Of a stretch of 64,000 bases of DNA, positions 59,288 through 64,000 are shown one piece after another. The position numbers and the translations under genes are program-made. Each line of letters starts with the position of its first letter. Position 1 is the stretch's first letter. Source of the DNA: a bacterium HR11 (GTDB taxonomy: Bacteria > Acidobacteriota > HRBIN11); NCBI GenBank assembly GCA_002898535.1, contig BEHN01000017.1, positions 1-64,000 of the forward strand. The letters run 5' to 3'. The notes under the pieces are model-generated. The model ran no database searches. It saw nothing but the letters and a program-made list of their open reading frames with translations, and was not told where the DNA came from.

Positions 59288-60285
59288 TGGTGACGGGCGC
59301 GCCCGGCTGGCTGGGGACGCGCTTCGTCGAACTCCTGACCCACGGGGGCGCCTATCCGGGTCAGCCGCCACCGTCCCGGGTGACGTGCCTCGTCCAACCG
59401 GGCCGGGACCCGGGCCCCCTGACGGCCTGGGACGTCCGGGTCGTCGTCGGCGACGTCCGGGACCGGGCCGCCCTGCAGGAGGCCCTCCGCGGGGTCGATA
59501 CCGTCTTCCACCTGGCCGGCCTCATCCATCCTCGCCGGATTCGGGAACTCTACGAGGTCAATACCCACGGCACGCAGGCCGTCCTGGAAGAAGCCGTCCG
59601 GGCCGGCGTCCGGCGGTTCGTCTACGTGAGTAGCAACTCGCCGGCGGGCCTGAACCCCCGCCTGGATCATACGTTCACGGAGGACGACCCCCCGCGGCCG
59701 TACATGCACTACGGCCGGAGCAAGTGGCTCGCCGAGCAGGCCGTCCTCGGGGCGACCCGGGCGGGCTCTATCGAGGGCGTCGTCCTGCGGCCCTGCTGGT
59801 TTTACGGACCCGGCCAGCCGGAGCGCCAGACGACCCTGTTCCGGATGATCCGCCGGGGCCGGGCCGTCATCTTCGGCGACGGCCGTCAGCGGCGGAGCAT
59901 GTCGTACATCGACAACACCGTGCAGGGCCTGATCCGGGCCGCCGTGGCCCCTCAGGCCGTCGGCCAGGTCTACTGGATCGCCGACGCCCGGCCTTACTCG
60001 GTCCGGGAAATCTACGAGACGATCGCCGACCTCTTGGGCGTGAACCCCTTCCGCCCGATCTTCGTGCCCCGCCTTGTCTCGAAGGCATGTCAGTGGGCCG
60101 ACGCCCTCATTCAAGCGACCGGCTTTTACAGTACGTATGTCCACGTGGCCGGTGAGATGGGCTACAGCATCGCCTGTAGCATCGAGAAAGCCCGTCGGGA
60201 GCTGGGCTACGACCCCCAGGTCGACCTCCGGGAGGGGATGCGGCGGTCCATCGAGTGGTGTCGGGCGCAGGGCATCGAATTATAG
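59275..60285 (+). CDS. NAD-dependent epimerase/dehydratase family protein
   Basis: The roughly 336-residue extended short-chain dehydrogenase has the nucleotide-binding VMVTGAPGWLG near the N-terminus, VVVGDVRD, DTVFHLAGLIHP and VYVSSNSPAG. The catalytic YGRSK (in HYGRSKWLAEQ) fits YxxxK. I prefer GTG 59275, seven bases after GGGAGG, which overlaps the UbiA-type gene by 13 nt. ATG 59287 within TAATG is an alternative. It is probably a nucleotide-sugar or polyprenyl-sugar epimerase or reductase working with the preceding enzyme. Confidence 0.9.
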   Translation: MEHVMVTGAPGWLGTRFVELLTHGGAYPGQPPPSRVTCLVQPGRDPGPLTAWDVRVVVGDVRDRAALQEALRGVDTVFHLAGLIHPRRIRELYEVNTHGTQAVLEEAVRAGVRRFVYVSSNSPAGLNPRLDHTFTEDDPPRPYMHYGRSKWLAEQAVLGATRAGSIEGVVLRPCWFYGPGQPERQTTLFRMIRRGRAVIFGDGRQRRSMSYIDNTVQGLIRAAVAPQAVGQVYWIADARPYSVREIYETIADLLGVNPFRPIFVPRLVSKACQWADALIQATGFYSTYVHVAGEMGYSIACSIEKARRELGYDPQVDLREGMRRSIEWCRAQGIEL

Positions 60286-60313
60286 GGAAATTGCGAATTG
60301 CGGATTGCGAATT

Positions 60314-62299
60314 GTGAATGAGCAGGGCCGTTCGGTTCGGGAGAAGGGCATTCGCATCCTGTATCCCGTACGCCGCATCGTTTCACACCCAGGCCTTAAT
60401 TCGCAATTCGCAGTTTTTCTCTTGCTGGGGACCATCCTTAGCCTGGCCTCGTCGGCCCCGCCCGACTGGGACCTGACGGTCGAGGTCTGGACCTGCGAGA
60501 CGGCTCTGCCCTCGGGGGTCCCCGTCTGGTGGGCCCGCCAGCCCAGCGCGGCTCGACCCGTCGTCGAGTTCCTGCGGCTCAACGGCCTCCCGTCGGACGT
60601 CCGCTGGCTGGACCGGCCCGGCCACCGGTCCGTCGGTCGTCGGGGCCTGGCCTGGCTGGCCTGCCCGGCCTCGGCGCTGTCCGATGGCGTCGTCCGGGAG
60701 CTTCGGGAGGCCGTCCGGGCGGGTACGACGCTGGTCACTACGGCCGACGCCTGGGACGCCCGTCTGGCGGACGTCTACGGCGTTCGTGTCGAAGCCCCCC
60801 GATTTACTGTCCGGTCGGTCGTCTTCCGGCCCCCCGACGGGACGGACGCCTCGGAAGTCCCGATCCGGCCCCGTCGGGCGCGCCGGGTCGTCGTCACCGA
60901 CCCGGCCGGCGTCGAGGTCTGGGCCACGGCGGGTCGGCCGGCCCGGCCCCTGATCGTGCGCCATCCGTATGGGGACGGGGCCGCCGTCCTCATCGGGTTC
61001 CCGGCCGACGAGCTTTGGTCCGTCCGGCCGGACCGCTTGGACGGGTGGGTCTTTCGATACCTGACGGCCTGGCTCCCGGTCGCCGTGGCGGCGCCCCTGC
61101 GGCACACGGCCGTCTTGCGGATGGACGACCCCCAGACGTCCTCGAAGATCTGGAACACGGAAGCGCCGCCTCGCTATCAGACCCGTTATGCGGGCCTGAC
61201 GGCGGCCGAGTGGATGGAAATCGGTCGTCTGGTCGAGGCCCACCAGGCCCGGCTGAGCGTCATGTACGTGAGCGGCTTCGTCGACGACGGCGACGGTCGG
61301 GCCGGCACGCTCTACCTCCGGGGTCGGCCCGTCACCGATCGGACGTGCGGCCGCATCTACGACGTCCGGGACGTGACCTACCGGTTGGGCGACCGGGTCT
61401 ACGACTTTTCGGCCGAGTTCCAAGCCCTGCGGGACCTGGTCGCCCGGGACGTCGTGGACATCGAGTCCCACGGCTACATCCACACGACGCCCTTTTTACA
61501 GGAATGGTGCCGGGACCCCCAGCGGCCCCGACGGTTTCTATGGATATCTGAATTTTTCGACCTTTATATGAAGCGACCGGTTCCCGAGGCGACCCAGCAG
61601 GCGCATCTCCAGGCCAGCATCGACCGCATCCGCCGGTGGTTTGGACGGGCACCCGTGGCCTTCAGTCCCCCGATGCACGCCTACGACGCGGCGACGCCCG
61701 TGATCGCCCAGCGGCTGGGCCTGGCCGTCATGCACGCCCAGACGCTGTTCGACCTGACCCGGACGCCGATCCTGGAGACCGCTCGCCTGATCGTCCATTG
61801 GGCCCACCTGCCTTACGTGGAGGACCCGGACCTCGACGAGTCGGGCTACCCTGTCGTCATCGGCCTACACGAGTGGGACCTCCGGACGCACGTGCCGCCG
61901 ATCCGGTGGATCCATCATCAGATCGCCTTCTTTCAGCATCGGGGGTACCGACGCATCATCTCATTTCGGGAGCTGGCCGGATACCTGGGCGCTCGCGTGC
62001 AGGCCCGGTATCGGCGAGAGTCGGACCGGGAAGAGGTCGTCCTGTCGGTCCGCATCGACCGAACGGGCGGGCCCGGCGGTCCGGAAAGCCGCTTCTTTTC
62101 GAATCACTCCATGCGGTGGACGCTCTACGCCCCCGGCCGGGCCGTCCTGCGTGTCGTCGATGGCCGGGGCCGAAGCCTAAACTACTATATAGATGCGCCG
62201 GGCGTCTTCACCGTTGAATTCCCGCCCTTCGGCTCGCAGTCGGAGCAGACGATGACCGTCGTCTTGGGCAGGTCGGCAGACGGGCAGGCGGGCGGATAA
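60314..62299 (+). CDS. Exported protein with a polysaccharide-deacetylase-like domain
   Basis: The frame (about 661 residues from GTG 60314) has a hydrophobic signal FAVFLLLGTILSLASSA near residues 36-52. A first domain (to about 260) resembles a glutamine-amidotransferase-like or surface fold (ADEL). Then RHTAVLRMDDPQTSSKIW, DIESHGYIHTTPF and FSPPMHAYDAATP recall NodB-type deacetylase blocks. The C-terminal beta domain ends TVEFPPFGSQSEQTM. The N-terminus carries GCGAATT-type heptamers and a dispersed-module fragment. The C-terminus (LGRSADGQAGG) is encoded by GGCAGRT repeats. Start and ends are therefore uncertain. Substrate unknown. Confidence 0.68.
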   Translation: MNEQGRSVREKGIRILYPVRRIVSHPGLNSQFAVFLLLGTILSLASSAPPDWDLTVEVWTCETALPSGVPVWWARQPSAARPVVEFLRLNGLPSDVRWLDRPGHRSVGRRGLAWLACPASALSDGVVRELREAVRAGTTLVTTADAWDARLADVYGVRVEAPRFTVRSVVFRPPDGTDASEVPIRPRRARRVVVTDPAGVEVWATAGRPARPLIVRHPYGDGAAVLIGFPADELWSVRPDRLDGWVFRYLTAWLPVAVAAPLRHTAVLRMDDPQTSSKIWNTEAPPRYQTRYAGLTAAEWMEIGRLVEAHQARLSVMYVSGFVDDGDGRAGTLYLRGRPVTDRTCGRIYDVRDVTYRLGDRVYDFSAEFQALRDLVARDVVDIESHGYIHTTPFLQEWCRDPQRPRRFLWISEFFDLYMKRPVPEATQQAHLQASIDRIRRWFGRAPVAFSPPMHAYDAATPVIAQRLGLAVMHAQTLFDLTRTPILETARLIVHWAHLPYVEDPDLDESGYPVVIGLHEWDLRTHVPPIRWIHHQIAFFQHRGYRRIISFRELAGYLGARVQARYRRESDREEVVLSVRIDRTGGPGGPESRFFSNHSMRWTLYAPGRAVLRVVDGRGRSLNYYIDAPGVFTVEFPPFGSQSEQTMTVVLGRSADGQAGG

Positions 62300-62303
62300 G
62301 CAG
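62263..62303. repeat. GGCAGRT units at the end of the deacetylase-like gene
   Basis: Units GGCAGGTC, GGCAGAC, GGGCAGGC and GGGCGG encode the last eleven residues and run into the gap before selB. Confidence 0.75.
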
Positions 62304-62330
62304 GTCGTCTGCCCGGGGCAGGAGAGTTCC

Positions 62331-64000
62331 ATGCGGATGGGCCTCACGATCGTCCTGGCCGGCCACATCGACCACGGGAAGACGACCCTGGTCCGGGCCC
62401 TGACGGGCATCGACACGGACCGCTTGGAGGAGGAAAAGCGGCGGGGCATGACCATCGAGCTCGGCTTTGCGCCCTGGCGGCTCCCGGACGGTCGCTGGGT
62501 CAGCTTCGTGGACGTCCCGGGCCATGAACGGCTGGTCCACACGATGATCGCCGGGGCGGCCGGCGTCGACGCCGTCCTCCTGGTCGTCGCCGCCGACGAG
62601 GGCGTCATGCCCCAGACGGTCGAGCACGCCGAGGTCTGCCGCCTGCTGGGCATCCGGGAGGGCCTCGTCGCCCTGACCAAGATCGACCGAGTGGACGACG
62701 ACTGGCGGGCTTTCGTCGCCGAGACGGTCCGGGAGTGGCTGACGGAATTCGGCTGGGGCCATTTCCCCATCCTCGAGGTCTCGGCCTTACGGGGGGACGG
62801 CCTGGACCGCCTGCGGCAGGCCCTGGTCGAATTGCTGGACCGCCTGCCCGTGCCGCCGCCGGTCCAAGCCCCCCGGATCGCCGTGGACCGGGTATTTGCC
62901 CTGGCCGGCGTGGGGACCATCGTGACGGGCACGATGGAGGGCGCGCCCTTCCGGGTCCGTCAGACGGTGTCGGTCTATCCGAAGGGTCTGACGGCCACGA
63001 TCCGCTCGATTCAGGTCCATGAGCGGTCGGTCCCGGAAGCCGTCCCGGGTGCCCGGACGGCCCTGAACCTGCAGGGCGTTCACCATACCGAGCTGACCCG
63101 TGGAGACTGGGTCGCCGAACCGGGTCGGATGACCGTCGACCGGGCCTGGTACGCCTGGGTCCGGTGGCTCCCCGAGGCGGGCCGGTGGCGGAAGCCCAGC
63201 TCGGTCATGCGGTTCCACTTCCATCACGGGGCGGCCGCCCACGTCGCCCGCCTGTTTTGGGTCGGTTCGGTGCCGGCCCAGTGGCCCGAGGCGGCCCTCG
63301 TCCGCCTCGTGTTTGCCGGGCCGGTCGCCGGAAACGCCGGCGACGCCTTCGTCCTCCGGGCCATCTCGCCCACGCGGGCCGTCGGGGGCGGCCAGCTCAT
63401 CGAACCCGTCGGGCGGCGGACCCGCCGTCGGGAGCGGGCGGTCGCTGCCGCCTGGAAGGACTGGCCGGACCTGACGCCCGAGGCGCGGCTGGAGCGGTAT
63501 GTCGAACTCCACGGTCTGGCGGGGGTTACTTGGTCGGACCTCCAGGCCTGGACGGGCTGGACGGATGAGACGCTCCGTCAGCACTTGAGACCCCTCGTCG
63601 AGGCCGGCCGGCTGGTCGCCGACCGATGGCCCGAGGCGACGTTCGTCACGACGGCCCCGGCCGTCCAGACGGCCTGGGAGCGGGCTCGCCGGGTCCTGGC
63701 CGAATATCACGCCCGGCATCCGCTTCGGTCGGGCATGCCCCGGGAGACGTGGGTCCAGCAGTGGTGTCCGCGGGTCCATCCTTTCTGGAACGGCGTCATC
63801 GCCGCCTGGGTCCAGGAAGGCCGCATCGTCCAGGAGGAGGACGAGGTCCGGCTGGCCGAGTTCCAGGTCGTCCTTCCGCCGGACCTGGCCGAGGCCATTC
63901 AGGACCTGCGGTCCGAGATCGCCCGGCACCCCTGGGAGGGCCTGCGGTGGCCGGACGTCCGGGACCGGGCCCTCCAGATGGGCGTCGACCCGGAGGACCT
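62331..64000 (+). CDS. selB: Selenocysteine-specific translation elongation factor SelB (5' part)
   Basis: The frame starts at ATG 62331 (SD GGAGAG) and stays open to the window end, giving about 556 residues. The GTPase domain has GHIDHGKTTLVRALTG, the switch DTDRLEEEKRRGMTIELGFA, FVDVPGHERLVHTMIAGAAGVD and LTKIDRV (G4), all closer to SelB than to EF-Tu. Domains II-III follow (VFALAGVGTIVTGTMEGAPF, then GGGQLIEP). Winged-helix repeats that bind SECIS begin near residue 385. SelB delivers Sec-tRNA to UGA codons. selA, selC and selD are not in the window. It supports UGA recoding in the gene at 39139. Confidence 0.96.
   Translation, partial: MRMGLTIVLAGHIDHGKTTLVRALTGIDTDRLEEEKRRGMTIELGFAPWRLPDGRWVSFVDVPGHERLVHTMIAGAAGVDAVLLVVAADEGVMPQTVEHAEVCRLLGIREGLVALTKIDRVDDDWRAFVAETVREWLTEFGWGHFPILEVSALRGDGLDRLRQALVELLDRLPVPPPVQAPRIAVDRVFALAGVGTIVTGTMEGAPFRVRQTVSVYPKGLTATIRSIQVHERSVPEAVPGARTALNLQGVHHTELTRGDWVAEPGRMTVDRAWYAWVRWLPEAGRWRKPSSVMRFHFHHGAAAHVARLFWVGSVPAQWPEAALVRLVFAGPVAGNAGDAFVLRAISPTRAVGGGQLIEPVGRRTRRRERAVAAAWKDWPDLTPEARLERYVELHGLAGVTWSDLQAWTGWTDETLRQHLRPLVEAGRLVADRWPEATFVTTAPAVQTAWERARRVLAEYHARHPLRSGMPRETWVQQWCPRVHPFWNGVIAAWVQEGRIVQEEDEVRLAEFQVVLPPDLAEAIQDLRSEIARHPWEGLRWPDVRDRALQMGVDPED

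Overview
The window is chromosomal DNA from a GC-rich, Gram-negative bacterium. An outer membrane with lipid A is suggested by an LpxH-type hydrolase, a Kdo hydroxylase, MurJ and several lipoproteins. CcmE/CcmF point to c-type cytochromes, and citrate synthase with a 2-oxoacid dehydrogenase points to oxidative metabolism. The mix of a DUF4388 protein, a sulfatase-like/TPR fusion, a regulatory-domain/TPR protein and a Ser/Thr kinase with a TPR-like tail resembles Acidobacteriota. That is inference only, because no rRNA gene is present. No tRNA, CRISPR array or prophage was seen.

Layout. 1-7.7 kb: a TnpB fragment, trxB, a KimA-like permease, a B12-binding mutase subunit, murJ, and a UPF0175/DUF3368 toxin-antitoxin pair inserted next to the ccmF end. 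7.7-11.7 kb: ccmF, ccmE with a Cys variant, and gltA. 12.4-19.2 kb: rsgA, a Ser/Thr kinase, rlmH and an AddA-like helicase-nuclease. 19.8-23 kb: two lipoproteins and accA. 23.3-28.1 kb: a 2-oxoacid dehydrogenase cluster with two E1-alpha genes. 28.7-33.2 kb: gyrA and a TPR/double cNMP-binding protein. 33.4-41.5 kb: yraN, lpxH-like, htpX, grpE, groES, groEL, a selenoprotein read through UGA, pgsA and two membrane proteins. 41.6-46.5 kb: GH57 and glgB. 46.7-50.9 kb: rplM, rpsI, rpsB, tsf, a Kdo hydroxylase and a secreted protein. 51.2-54.3 kb: an NtrC-type regulator whose 3' end overlaps RNase P RNA, then a DUF4388 gene. 54.3-64 kb: an orphan 2Fe-2S subunit, a TPR protein, the sulfatase-like/TPR protein, a UbiA-type phosphoribosyltransferase, an epimerase, a deacetylase-like protein and the 5' part of selB. 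The selenoprotein gene and selB support each other: the organism uses selenocysteine.

The most unusual feature is the intergenic DNA. Almost every gap is built from several families of 7-8 nt tandem repeats (GACCNNN, GAGCYAT, GCGAATG, GAGTTCGG, GGCAGRT, AGTGACGA). They are often arranged as long palindromes around a GGCTTGGGCCC core and mixed with dispersed modules of about 70 bp. These repeats also enter genes. They supply stop codons and C-termini (mutase subunit, murJ, deacetylase), probable N-termini (rsgA, deacetylase) and two in-frame insertions in the AddA-like gene.
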